A DNA stretch of 64,000 nt from Novosphingobium sp. (GTDB taxonomy: Bacteria; Pseudomonadota; Alphaproteobacteria; Sphingomonadales; Sphingomonadaceae), in contig NZ_JBCNLP010000006.1 in NCBI RefSeq assembly GCF_039595395.1, positions 1,245,001 through 1,309,000 of the forward strand. Reading direction: 5' to 3'. Below the pieces are notes generated by a model. The model searched no databases, was not told where the DNA came from, and saw nothing but the letters and a program-made list of their open reading frames with translations. Shown piece after piece: positions 26,114-34,747 of this stretch; the stretch's first letter is position 1; the number at the start of each line of letters is the position of its first letter. A program made the translations under genes and the position numbers.

Positions 26114-28474
26114 ATGGCCTTAAGCAGGTTATCCAGGACAAGGCGCGTCGGATGGCGCGCGACAAAGACGACCATCATCGCCACCGCGCTGCTTGGCAGC
26201 GCCATGGTGGCGGCTCAGAACACGGCGCCGGTCGATGAAGCCAATCCTCTGGTCGGCACCGCGCCGCTCGACAAGCCCGAGTGGATCGGCAATGCGCCCC
26301 CCGCCGGCGAGCCGCTTTATTCCGGCATCACCTCCCCCGGCGCGCGCCTGCCGCATAGCGCGGTCGAGGCGGCACCGGTCAATCTGAATGTCGAGCTGAG
26401 CTATCCTGCCGGCGTTGCCACACCCTATTACTACACGAACCCGACCATGATCGGCTTTACCGGCGGTGGCGGACCGACCTATGGCGCGCGCGCTCAGCCG
26501 ATCCTGATGCCGGTGGTCGGCGACTGGACCGTGCCGCCCGCCTACACCGAAGCCTATTACGACAAGGCGCAGGAAAAGGCGGCGCCCGGTTATTATTCGG
26601 CCTGGCTCAACACGTTCAAGACCAAGGTAGAACTGACCGCAACGCAATCGACCGCGCTGATGCGCTTCACCTTCCCGGCGACCGAGCGCGCGCATGTGAT
26701 CCTCAATCTGCCGGGGCGCGGCGGGTCGGTCGAGATCGTCGGCGACCATGTCGTGCGGGGCATTGCTGCGCAGCATAACGACAATGATGCGCGCGACGGA
26801 CGCTATTTCGTCGCGGAATTCTCGAAGCCGTTCAAGAGCTTCGGCACATTCCGCAAAACGCCCGGCGCCGAGCGCGGCTATGGCATCGGCGACAAGGATG
26901 TGCTGCCCGCCGCGCGGACAATCGACGGCAATTTCGCGGGCTCCTACCTCGACTTCACCACCGGCGAGGGCGAGGCCGTGCTGGTCAAGATCGCCCACGG
27001 ACCAAGCTATGAGGCCGCCGAGCAGCGGCTGCGCAGCGAAAGTCCCGACTGGGATTTCGAGGGCATCCACCAAAAGGCGCGTGCCGCATGGTCGACCCTG
27101 CTCGATCGCGTGCAGGTGAGTGGCGGCACGGCCAAGCAGCGCATGCTGTTCTATTCGACGCTGTTCCAGTCCTTTGCGTCACCGCGCCTGGTCGCGCGCA
27201 AGGGCGAGAATTTCACCGACACCAACGGCCAGACGCAGACCGCCGCCTATGACCGCTACGGCCCGGTGCCGTTCTGGGATACCGGTCGCAACCAGATCGT
27301 TCTGCTCGAATTGCTGGAGCCCGAGGCGACGGTGAACATCATGCGCTCCGAACTCGATATGGCGCGCGAGCGGGGCTTCATGAACACCTCGTTCCACGGT
27401 GACAATGCGGTGTTTCTCTATCTGGGCGCGATGCGGCGCGGCATTCCCTTCGATTACGAGGCGGCCTATACTTTCCTGCGCAAGAACGCGACGGATCCTG
27501 CCGGGCCCCGCGCCTTTCTTGCCGAATATGACAAGCAGGGCTGGATCGCTGACGAGATCCCGGCGGGCAACCCCAGCCCTCCTTATGCAGGCGGCAAGGC
27601 GGGCGCCGCCACCACGCTGGAATATGCGTGGGACGATGCGGCGATGGCGGAGTTTGCCGGCAAGCTTGGCCATAGCTCCGATGCGGCAATGTTCGCCAAG
27701 CGCGCGCAGAATTACCGCAATGTCTTCGACAAGACGATCGGCTTCGTGCGTGGCCGCACCGCCGACGGCAAATGGATCGCCCCCTTCGATCCGCGCGAGC
27801 CCTATTACAACTTCATGATGAAGGAGGCCTCGGGCTGGTCGACACTGTGGCTCGCGCCGCAGGATGTGGCAGGCCTGATCGGCGAGTTGGGCGGGCGCGC
27901 GAAGTTCAACGCCAAGCTCGATGAGTTCTTCACCACGCCCTACAACCCCAAGGGCATTTGCCGCGATTGCACCGGCGTGATCGGGCAATATGTCCAGGGC
28001 AATCAGCCCGACCAGCAGGCGCCCTATCTTTACGTCTGGAGCGGCCAGCCCTGGAAGACGCAGGCACTGACCCGCCGCATCCTGCGCGATCTCTATGGCA
28101 GCGATGCGAGCGGCTATGGCTATCCCGGCATGGACGATCAGGGCGCGACCTCATCCTGGTATGCCTTGAGCGCCTTGGGCTTCTACACGGTCGATCCGTC
28201 CAGCGATGTCTATGTGCTGGGCAGCCCGCTGTTCGACCGCTCGGTGCTGAAGATGGGCAATGGCAAGGCGCTGGAGATCGTCGCCAAAAACAACTCGGCG
28301 GACAATCTCTACATCCAGTCGGCAACGCTGAACGGCAAGCCGTGGACCAAGGCATGGTTCCGCCACGCCGATATCGCGCAGGGTGCCAGTCTGGTGCTGA
28401 CCATGGGGCCCAAGCCCAATCCGGCCTGGGGCAGCGCGGCAAGTGATGCGCCGCCGTCGATCACGCGACATTAA
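26114..28474 (+). CDS. GH92 glycosidase, divergent, catalytic Glu replaced by Gln
   Basis: 786 residues. A long, Arg-rich N-terminus leads to a secretion signal ending near residue 35. GH92 enzymes are calcium-dependent exo-alpha-mannosidases with an N-terminal beta-sandwich and a C-terminal alpha6/alpha6 barrel. Barrel landmarks here are PFWDTGRN (near residue 394), QNYRNVFD (near 535), GNQP (Q631 at base 28004), GQPWKTQ and a DDQGATSSWY block that carries the catalytic-base Asp pair. GNEP is usual at Q631's position, with Glu as the general acid. It is more diverged than the second GH92 in the locus (WDTG rather than WDTW), and has an extra CRDC pair. First gene of the locus. Confidence 0.85.
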   Translation: MALSRLSRTRRVGWRATKTTIIATALLGSAMVAAQNTAPVDEANPLVGTAPLDKPEWIGNAPPAGEPLYSGITSPGARLPHSAVEAAPVNLNVELSYPAGVATPYYYTNPTMIGFTGGGGPTYGARAQPILMPVVGDWTVPPAYTEAYYDKAQEKAAPGYYSAWLNTFKTKVELTATQSTALMRFTFPATERAHVILNLPGRGGSVEIVGDHVVRGIAAQHNDNDARDGRYFVAEFSKPFKSFGTFRKTPGAERGYGIGDKDVLPAARTIDGNFAGSYLDFTTGEGEAVLVKIAHGPSYEAAEQRLRSESPDWDFEGIHQKARAAWSTLLDRVQVSGGTAKQRMLFYSTLFQSFASPRLVARKGENFTDTNGQTQTAAYDRYGPVPFWDTGRNQIVLLELLEPEATVNIMRSELDMARERGFMNTSFHGDNAVFLYLGAMRRGIPFDYEAAYTFLRKNATDPAGPRAFLAEYDKQGWIADEIPAGNPSPPYAGGKAGAATTLEYAWDDAAMAEFAGKLGHSSDAAMFAKRAQNYRNVFDKTIGFVRGRTADGKWIAPFDPREPYYNFMMKEASGWSTLWLAPQDVAGLIGELGGRAKFNAKLDEFFTTPYNPKGICRDCTGVIGQYVQGNQPDQQAPYLYVWSGQPWKTQALTRRILRDLYGSDASGYGYPGMDDQGATSSWYALSALGFYTVDPSSDVYVLGSPLFDRSVLKMGNGKALEIVAKNNSADNLYIQSATLNGKPWTKAWFRHADIAQGASLVLTMGPKPNPAWGSAASDAPPSITRH

Positions 28475-28481
28475 GAGGGAC

Positions 28482-30431
28482 ATGATGCGTAAAATTCTGA
28501 CACTGCTGGCCCTTTCCTGCGCGTGGAGCGGCGTTGCAACGGCGCAGGAGGCACCAGCCCAACGCCCGGATTCGACCTACACCGGCGGCGCGATGATCAC
28601 CCGTTGGGGCAAGGCGGTGACGCCGGAAAACGCCTGGCGCAGCTATCCGCGCCCGCAGCTCGAGCGCGCGCGCTGGGAGAACCTCAACGGCCAGTGGGAT
28701 TATGCGATCACCAAGGCGGCGGCCCCCATGCCAACGCAAATGGACGGCAAGATCCTGGTGCCCTTCCCCGTGGAATCCCGCCTCTCGGGCGTGGCGCGCA
28801 AGGTGCTGCCGGAGGATCGCATCTGGTATCGCCGCAGCTTCACCGTGCCTGCGGACTGGGCCGGGCAGCATGTGATGCTCAATTTCGGCGCGGTCGACCA
28901 TGCCGCGCGGATCTGGGTGAATGGCGCGATCGTCGGCGCGCATGAAGGCGGATCGGACGCCTTCGGGCTCGACATCACCGCTTTCCTGAAGCCGGGCGCG
29001 AACGAACTGGTGGTGCAGGTCGAGGACCCGACCAGCGCGGGCAGCCAGCCGCGCGGCAAGCAGATCCTGAACCCCGACGGCATCTGGTACACGCCGGTTA
29101 GCGGCATCTGGCAGACGGTGTGGATCGAGCCGGTCTCGGCGTTGCATATCGCCGATGTGCGCGCCACGCCCGATATCGACCAAGGCAAGGTTGACATCGA
29201 TGTTGCGCTGAACGGATCGGCGAATGACACCGACGCGGTGCGGCTGACGGTGCGCTCGGGCGGGAAGGTGATCGCCTCCACGGTAACCCGCGCCAACCGC
29301 CATGCCACGCTTTCCGTGCCTGACGCGCATCTCTGGTCGCCCGAGGACCCGTTCCTTTACGATCTCACCGCCGAACTGGTGGATGTGCGCGATCCCTATG
29401 CGGGCAAGACCGAGCGGGATCGCAGCGCTTACGACGCGCGCTTTACGCAAGGCGAAACCGCGACTTATGCCGCCGCCCAGATCACCGGCACGCCGCGCGA
29501 CAAGGTCAACGCCTATTTCGCGATGCGCAAGATTTCGGTCGGTCCCGGCACGGTCACCGGGCAGCCGCAGATGCTGCTCAACAACAAACCCTATTTCCAG
29601 AATGGCGTGCTCGATCAGGGCTGGTGGCCCGATGGGCTGCTGACCCCGCCCTCCGAGGAAGCCGCGCGCAGCGACATGGTCTTCCTCAAGAAGGCCGGGT
29701 TCAACATGCTGCGCAAGCATATCAAGGTCGAACCGGCGCGTTACTATTACGATGCCGACCATCTTGGCATGCTGATCTGGCAGGACATGCCCTCGGGCGG
29801 GGGCGAGGACCAGTTCGTCACCGGCAACAGCCAGAGCCAGGCGGTGCTCTCTTCCGACGTGATGGCCGAGCAGCAGAACGAGCTGGCGCATATGATCGGC
29901 GATCTGCGCGCCTTCCCCTCGATCGTGCTATGGGTCGTCAACAATGAGGGTTGGGGGCAGTATGACTCCGCCACCCTTGCGCGCTATGTGAAGGGCATCG
30001 ATCCGAGCCGGTTGGTCAATGCCGACAGCGGCTGGCTCGATGTCGCGCCGGGCGTGTCGGATGTCTTCGACATTCACACCTATGAGGATGTGCCCCACAC
30101 ACCCACGCGCCAGAGCACCCGTGCCATCGCGCTTGGCGAATATGGCGGTGTTGGCAGGCCGATCGACGGGCATCTGTGGCGCGATGACAAGCGCTGGAGC
30201 TATCAGGTCACCAGCGATCCCAAGGATTATCTGGCCCGCTATGCCCGCAAGTTCAACGAGGTGGTGCGACAGGCCAAGGAGCACGGCCTGAGCGCATCGG
30301 TCTACACCCAGACCACCGATGTCGAGGGCGAGATCAACGGCCTGCTGACCTATGACCGCGAGGTCGCCAAGGCCCCGGTCGAGGACTTTGCGCGGCTGGC
30401 CGCCCCCTTGTGGGACAAGCGTAAAAACTGA
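28482..30431 (+). CDS. GH2-family glycosidase
   Basis: 649 residues from ATG 28482, with AAGAGGGA just upstream; ATG 28485 is equally possible. A signal peptide ends near VATAQE (about residue 22). The jelly-roll sugar-binding domain (about 45-220), an Ig-like domain and the TIM barrel follow. The acid/base is E489 in NNEGWG, and the nucleophile is likely E553 in GEYGG. GH2 includes beta-galactosidases, beta-glucuronidases and beta-mannosidases; I cannot assign the sugar. A beta-mannosidase role would suit the neighbouring alpha-mannosidases (for example an N-glycan core), but that is inference. It begins 7 bp after GH92. Confidence 0.85.
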   Translation: MMRKILTLLALSCAWSGVATAQEAPAQRPDSTYTGGAMITRWGKAVTPENAWRSYPRPQLERARWENLNGQWDYAITKAAAPMPTQMDGKILVPFPVESRLSGVARKVLPEDRIWYRRSFTVPADWAGQHVMLNFGAVDHAARIWVNGAIVGAHEGGSDAFGLDITAFLKPGANELVVQVEDPTSAGSQPRGKQILNPDGIWYTPVSGIWQTVWIEPVSALHIADVRATPDIDQGKVDIDVALNGSANDTDAVRLTVRSGGKVIASTVTRANRHATLSVPDAHLWSPEDPFLYDLTAELVDVRDPYAGKTERDRSAYDARFTQGETATYAAAQITGTPRDKVNAYFAMRKISVGPGTVTGQPQMLLNNKPYFQNGVLDQGWWPDGLLTPPSEEAARSDMVFLKKAGFNMLRKHIKVEPARYYYDADHLGMLIWQDMPSGGGEDQFVTGNSQSQAVLSSDVMAEQQNELAHMIGDLRAFPSIVLWVVNNEGWGQYDSATLARYVKGIDPSRLVNADSGWLDVAPGVSDVFDIHTYEDVPHTPTRQSTRAIALGEYGGVGRPIDGHLWRDDKRWSYQVTSDPKDYLARYARKFNEVVRQAKEHGLSASVYTQTTDVEGEINGLLTYDREVAKAPVEDFARLAAPLWDKRKN

Positions 30432-30434
30432 AGC

Positions 30435-30467
30435 GCGGCGTTGAAAACGCAACGGGGGGAACGCCGC
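30435..30467 (+). terminator. Hairpin after GH2 gene
   Basis: An 8-bp stem GCGGCGTT/AACGCCGC (30435-30442, 30460-30467) with a 17-nt loop begins 3 bp after the stop codon. There is no T run. It may separate the GH92-GH2 transcript from the receptor transcript. A small dyad CAATTT-N7-AAATTG (30476-30494) follows in the receptor's promoter region. Confidence 0.4.
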
Positions 30468-30592
30468 CCGCTCCGCAATTTCATTAGAAAATTGGTTTTG
30501 GAATAACGGTTCAACACAGGCATTCGGGGCATCGACGACCACCAAGAACAATCCGGTCGCAGGATGCCCCATATGGCGGAGAGGAAACAGGG

Positions 30593-33592
30593 ATGGTTGT
30601 TCAATTGGCTGATGCGTCGGTTCGGCACACGCGTGCATGGGGGAGGTTGCTGGCGTCGGCCAGCATGGTGGTTGCGCTTGCGGGCGTGGCGCATGCCCAG
30701 ACTGCGCCCACCGCGCCAAACCCGCAGCCCGCGCAAAATGATGCGCAGGCACAATCCACCGACACGACGACGTCCGACAAGGATATCGTCGTCAACGGCT
30801 ATCGCAAATCGATCGAGGCCAGCCTGTCGCAAAAGCGGGTTGCCAATGCCTTTATCGATGTCATCACGGCGGAAGATGTCGGCAAATTCCCCGACAAGAA
30901 CATCGCGGATTCACTGCAGCGCGTGCCGGGCGTCGTCATCGAGCGCAGCGGCGGCGAAGGCAGCCGCGTCAGCATCCGTGGCTTGCAGTCGGACCTGACG
31001 CTCACCCAGCTCAACGGCAATTTCATCGCGACCGCCGACAGCGGCGATCCCTCGCGCTCGTTCAACTATCTGCTGCTGCCCTCGAACATGATCGGCAGCG
31101 TCGAGGTCTACAAGTCGCCCGAAGCGCGGCTCGATGAAGGCGGCGTCGGCGGCACGGTCATCCTCAAGACCCGCAAGCCGCTCGACCTGAAGCCCTGGTC
31201 GGGCTTTATCTCGGCCGAGGGCACCTATGGCGACGTGACCGAGAAGGTCGAGCCGCAGATCTCCGGCCAGCTTTCTTGGCACAACAAGGATCGCACCTTC
31301 GGCGTGCTGGTCGGCGCGACCTATCAGAAGCGCACCAACCGCGAGATGGACGGTTCGACCGAGAGCTGGCAGTGGTGGACCGATGGCGGTCGCGCCACCG
31401 GCATCAAGGCGACCGACGTCAACGGCAAGACCTTTGCCAATGATTCCTCGGTCACCTACTGGTCGCAGAACAAGGGTGAGACGACGCGCAGCGGCACGCA
31501 TTACAATGGCTATTGGGCGCCGCAGTCGGTCGATGAATCGATCGTCACTTCGCAGCGTGAAAGGCTTGGTATTCAGGCGACGGTGGAATGGAAACCTTTC
31601 GAGAACCTGCACCTGACCGCCAATTACTTCCGCTTCCAGTTGAACAGCAACACCCAGTCGAACGTTCTGAAGATCCCCGAATGGGGCTATGACAACTTCT
31701 TCACCGGCGCCAAGCTCGACAAGAGCGGCACGATCATGCAATCGGCAACCTTCGACGTGACAGGCGCGCCATGCCTGAACAACACGCCGATCTGCACCAT
31801 GGAGACGCCGCAGATCTCCGGTGTCTATTCCAAGGAGAAGGATGTTTCGAACACCTTCGACCTGCATGGCGAATGGACGCATGACCGGCTTGAAGCCAGC
31901 TTCGTGGTGGGCAGGACCCGCGGCACGGGCGGGCCCTCGCAACAGTTCTCCGTCGCGGCCAAGCCGCGCCTGACCGGCAATGTGACCCAGAACGGCAATT
32001 ATCTGAGTTCGTGGGATTTTAGCGGTGGCGGATTGAACATGACCTTCTCGCCCCAGTTGCAGCAGAATCTGATGAACGGTCTGGCGCAGATCGACACCGG
32101 CAGCACCGGTTCGGGCTTCACCAACAGCAGCATTCAGCAGACCTATGCTCAGGTGGATCTGACCCGGCATTTCGACAGCTTCATCGACAAGATCCGCGTC
32201 GGCGCAAAATGGCGTGACGGCAAGATCCATCGCGAAACGGGCGAGCTGGACTGGTACGCCGATCCCTCAACCCTGCTGCGTTTCCAGGACACGCCGGCCG
32301 GTGCGGTCGCGCAGCCCTCGTTCTTCTACAGCTCGCCGATCAGCAACATTCCGGGCGGCTTTACGGCCAGCTCCTTCCCCGGCATCAATCTCACCAGCTA
32401 CCTCAACTATCTGAACAACACCTATGGCAACGCCGTGGAGGTGCCCCAGCCGCAGAACCTCTATGACATCGGGGAGAAGATCTGGTCCGGCTACGCCCAG
32501 ATCGACTACAAGACCGGCCCGGTGCGCGGCAACATCGGCCTGCGCATCGCCAACACCCAGCAGACGGGCCGCTCGACCGACACGCTCTATTTCGAGAACG
32601 ACTATTGCGTTGACGGCCCCGGCGGTCCCTTCGATCCCAACCGTCCGCTGGGTCCGGACGGCAATTGCCAGGTGATCCCGCAGGCCCAGCGCGAACAACG
32701 GGTCTATGCCCCGGTCAGCGAGAGCAAGTCCTACACCGACTTCCTGCCCAGCTTCAACATCGCCTGGGATGCCACCAGCAACATTCTGGTGCGTGCCGCC
32801 GTGTCGAAGGTGGTGGCGCGGCCCGCCTTCAACGATCTGGCCTCGTCGCGCTCGCTGACGTTCCACTCCGACGCCTATACCTTCGACCGCGCCCAGTTCG
32901 GCGAGCGGGCCGGCTGGTTCGGCAGTGGCGGCAACTTCGACCTGAAGCCCTTCTCGGCATGGGCCTATGACTTTGGCGCGGAATGGTATTTCCATCGCGG
33001 ATCGGTGCTGGGCTTCGCCCTGTTCCGCAAGGATGTGAAGAACTTCGTCGTGCCGCTGGTGCTCGACCTGCCGCAGACGGTGCAGGGCCAGACCGTGGTG
33101 GTGCAGCAATATTCGACGCAGGCCAATGGCTCCAGCGCGGTGTCGGAAGGCGTCGAACTCTATGCCCAGCACACGCTGGATATGGGTCTGGGCGCTCAGG
33201 TGAACTTCACCTACAACCACACCTCGACCGCCGATGTGTCGCTCGAGGGCCAGAAGATCGGCACCTCGCCGCTGGTCGGCAGCGCCAAGACCCAGTGGAA
33301 CGCCTCGGTCTTCTACGAGAAGCACGGTGTCCTGCTGCGCCTGTCGTACAACCGCAAGGGCGAGCAGGTTGGCGGCATCGTCTCGGGCCTGAACATCTAC
33401 AACAACCCTTACGAGCAGTTTGACCTCAACGCGCAATATTACATCACCAAGAACATCTCGCTCACCGCTTCGGTCATCAACCTGACCAAATCGACCCAGA
33501 CCGCGCATCTGGGGAATGACACCACCGCCCGCTTCTATTCGAGCGCCTACACCGGCCGCCGCGCCTATGTCGGTGTGCAGTGGAATTTCTGA
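30593..33592 (+). CDS. TonB-dependent receptor, glycan-type context
   Basis: 999 residues, start ATG 30593 with GAGGAAACAGGG upstream. An N-terminal signal (Ala cleavage near residue 36) and a Gln/Pro/Thr linker precede a TonB-box-like DIVVNGYR near residues 63-70. The plug has the EDVGKFPDKNIADSLQR block typical of Caulobacter/sphingomonad sugar receptors, then a barrel ending in VGVQWNF with terminal Phe. There is no SusD-like partner, so this follows the SusD-free proteobacterial scheme. Flanked by two GH92s, GH2, GH43-like and GH125 genes, it probably imports mannose-containing oligosaccharides. Confidence 0.92.
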   Translation: MVVQLADASVRHTRAWGRLLASASMVVALAGVAHAQTAPTAPNPQPAQNDAQAQSTDTTTSDKDIVVNGYRKSIEASLSQKRVANAFIDVITAEDVGKFPDKNIADSLQRVPGVVIERSGGEGSRVSIRGLQSDLTLTQLNGNFIATADSGDPSRSFNYLLLPSNMIGSVEVYKSPEARLDEGGVGGTVILKTRKPLDLKPWSGFISAEGTYGDVTEKVEPQISGQLSWHNKDRTFGVLVGATYQKRTNREMDGSTESWQWWTDGGRATGIKATDVNGKTFANDSSVTYWSQNKGETTRSGTHYNGYWAPQSVDESIVTSQRERLGIQATVEWKPFENLHLTANYFRFQLNSNTQSNVLKIPEWGYDNFFTGAKLDKSGTIMQSATFDVTGAPCLNNTPICTMETPQISGVYSKEKDVSNTFDLHGEWTHDRLEASFVVGRTRGTGGPSQQFSVAAKPRLTGNVTQNGNYLSSWDFSGGGLNMTFSPQLQQNLMNGLAQIDTGSTGSGFTNSSIQQTYAQVDLTRHFDSFIDKIRVGAKWRDGKIHRETGELDWYADPSTLLRFQDTPAGAVAQPSFFYSSPISNIPGGFTASSFPGINLTSYLNYLNNTYGNAVEVPQPQNLYDIGEKIWSGYAQIDYKTGPVRGNIGLRIANTQQTGRSTDTLYFENDYCVDGPGGPFDPNRPLGPDGNCQVIPQAQREQRVYAPVSESKSYTDFLPSFNIAWDATSNILVRAAVSKVVARPAFNDLASSRSLTFHSDAYTFDRAQFGERAGWFGSGGNFDLKPFSAWAYDFGAEWYFHRGSVLGFALFRKDVKNFVVPLVLDLPQTVQGQTVVVQQYSTQANGSSAVSEGVELYAQHTLDMGLGAQVNFTYNHTSTADVSLEGQKIGTSPLVGSAKTQWNASVFYEKHGVLLRLSYNRKGEQVGGIVSGLNIYNNPYEQFDLNAQYYITKNISLTASVINLTKSTQTAHLGNDTTARFYSSAYTGRRAYVGVQWNF

Positions 33593-33610
33593 TCCAACGG
33601 TTCCATGAAT

Positions 33611-33664
33611 GAGCCAGCCCCCTGGCTCACACCTTGGAGGTGGTCCTTTCCGGGGGCCACCTCC
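33611..33664 (+). terminator. Two tandem hairpins between receptor and GH43-like gene
   Basis: Hairpin one is GAGCCAG/CTGGCTC (33611-33617, 33622-33628, 4-nt loop). Hairpin two is GGAGGTGG/CCACCTCC (33636-33643, 33657-33664). They fill the 90-bp gap and end 18 bp before the next start codon. They could reduce readthrough so that the receptor is made in excess over the enzymes, or stabilise the processed receptor mRNA. Confidence 0.55.
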
Positions 33665-33682
33665 CTCCTTTCGGAGTGCTGC

Positions 33683-34747
33683 ATGAAGATTTTCCGAATG
33701 GCATTTGGGCTCGCGCTGCTGGCGGGGAGCGGGCTCGCCCTGGCGGCCAATCCGATCGTGCCGGGCTGGTATGCCGACCCCGAGATCCGGGTCTTCGCCG
33801 GGCAGTACTGGATCTACCCCACCTATTCCGACGATGACGGCGCGCCAGACGTTTCGAAAAGCTTCACCCCCGCGCAGGTGGAGGCACGCAAGGTCAAGAC
33901 GGTACGCCCCTCCTACGTGCAGCAGACCTTCTTCAACGCCTTTTCCTCGCCCGATCTGGTCCACTGGACCAAGCATCCGCATGTCGTCGACGTGGCGGAT
34001 GTGCCATGGGCGGCCTATGCGGTCTGGGCGCCCACGGTGATCGAGCAGAAGGGGCGCTATTACATGTTCTTCGGCGCCAATGACATCCAGAAGGACGGCG
34101 AGCTTGGCGGCATCGGCCTCGCCGTGGCGGACAAGCCCGGCGGCCCCTTCAAGGATGCGCTGGGCAAGCCGCTGATCGGCAGTTTCCACAATGGCGCCCA
34201 GCCGATCGACCCCTTCGTCTATCGCGACGATGACGGGCAGATCTATCTCTATTACGGCGGCTGGGGCCATTGCAATGTCGTGCGCCTGAGCGCGGATCTG
34301 CGCAGCGTGCTGCCCTTCCCGGATGGCTCGACCTACAAGGAAATCACCCCGCCCGGCTATGTCGAGGGCTCATTCCTCGTCAAGCGCAAGGGCGTCTATT
34401 ATCTGATGTGGTCGGAGGGCGGCTGGACCGGCCCGGACTACAGCGTCGCCTATGCGATGGGGCCGAGCGCGCTTGGGCCCTTCAAGCCGATGGGTAAGAT
34501 CCTGGCGCAGGATTTCCATATTGCGCGCGGGGCCGGGCATCATTCGGTGGTCAATGTGCCGGGCACCGATGACTGGTACATCGTCTACCACCGCCGCCCG
34601 CTCGGCGACGACAAGGGCGAACATCGCCAGATCGCCATCGAGCACATGAATTTTGCCGCCGACGGCACGATCAAACCCGTTGTGATGACCCATGAGGGCG
34701 TGTCCCCGCGCCCGATCCAGCATTCCCCCAAAGGAGACCTGCGTTGA
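33683..34747 (+). CDS. GH43-like glycosidase
   Basis: 354 residues from ATG 33683. A signal peptide ends near residue 21 (ALAA). The five-bladed propeller has the GH43/clan GH-F catalytic trio: Asp base D32 in GWYADPE, pKa-modulating D176 in PIDPFVYRD and acid E228 in YVEGSF. Known GH43 activities are arabinofuranosidase, xylosidase and galactosidase; none is an obvious alpha-mannan activity, so it may remove a side chain or belong to a less-known GH43 subfamily. Its TGA overlaps the TTG start of the second GH92 gene, indicating translational coupling. Confidence 0.85.
   Translation: MKIFRMAFGLALLAGSGLALAANPIVPGWYADPEIRVFAGQYWIYPTYSDDDGAPDVSKSFTPAQVEARKVKTVRPSYVQQTFFNAFSSPDLVHWTKHPHVVDVADVPWAAYAVWAPTVIEQKGRYYMFFGANDIQKDGELGGIGLAVADKPGGPFKDALGKPLIGSFHNGAQPIDPFVYRDDDGQIYLYYGGWGHCNVVRLSADLRSVLPFPDGSTYKEITPPGYVEGSFLVKRKGVYYLMWSEGGWTGPDYSVAYAMGPSALGPFKPMGKILAQDFHIARGAGHHSVVNVPGTDDWYIVYHRRPLGDDKGEHRQIAIEHMNFAADGTIKPVVMTHEGVSPRPIQHSPKGDLR

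Noticed and set aside
32267..34270. A 667-codon minus-strand frame opposite the TonB receptor and GH43-like genes
   Set aside because: Spans two real genes and their hairpin-filled gap; low-complexity composition typical of a GC-rich shadow.
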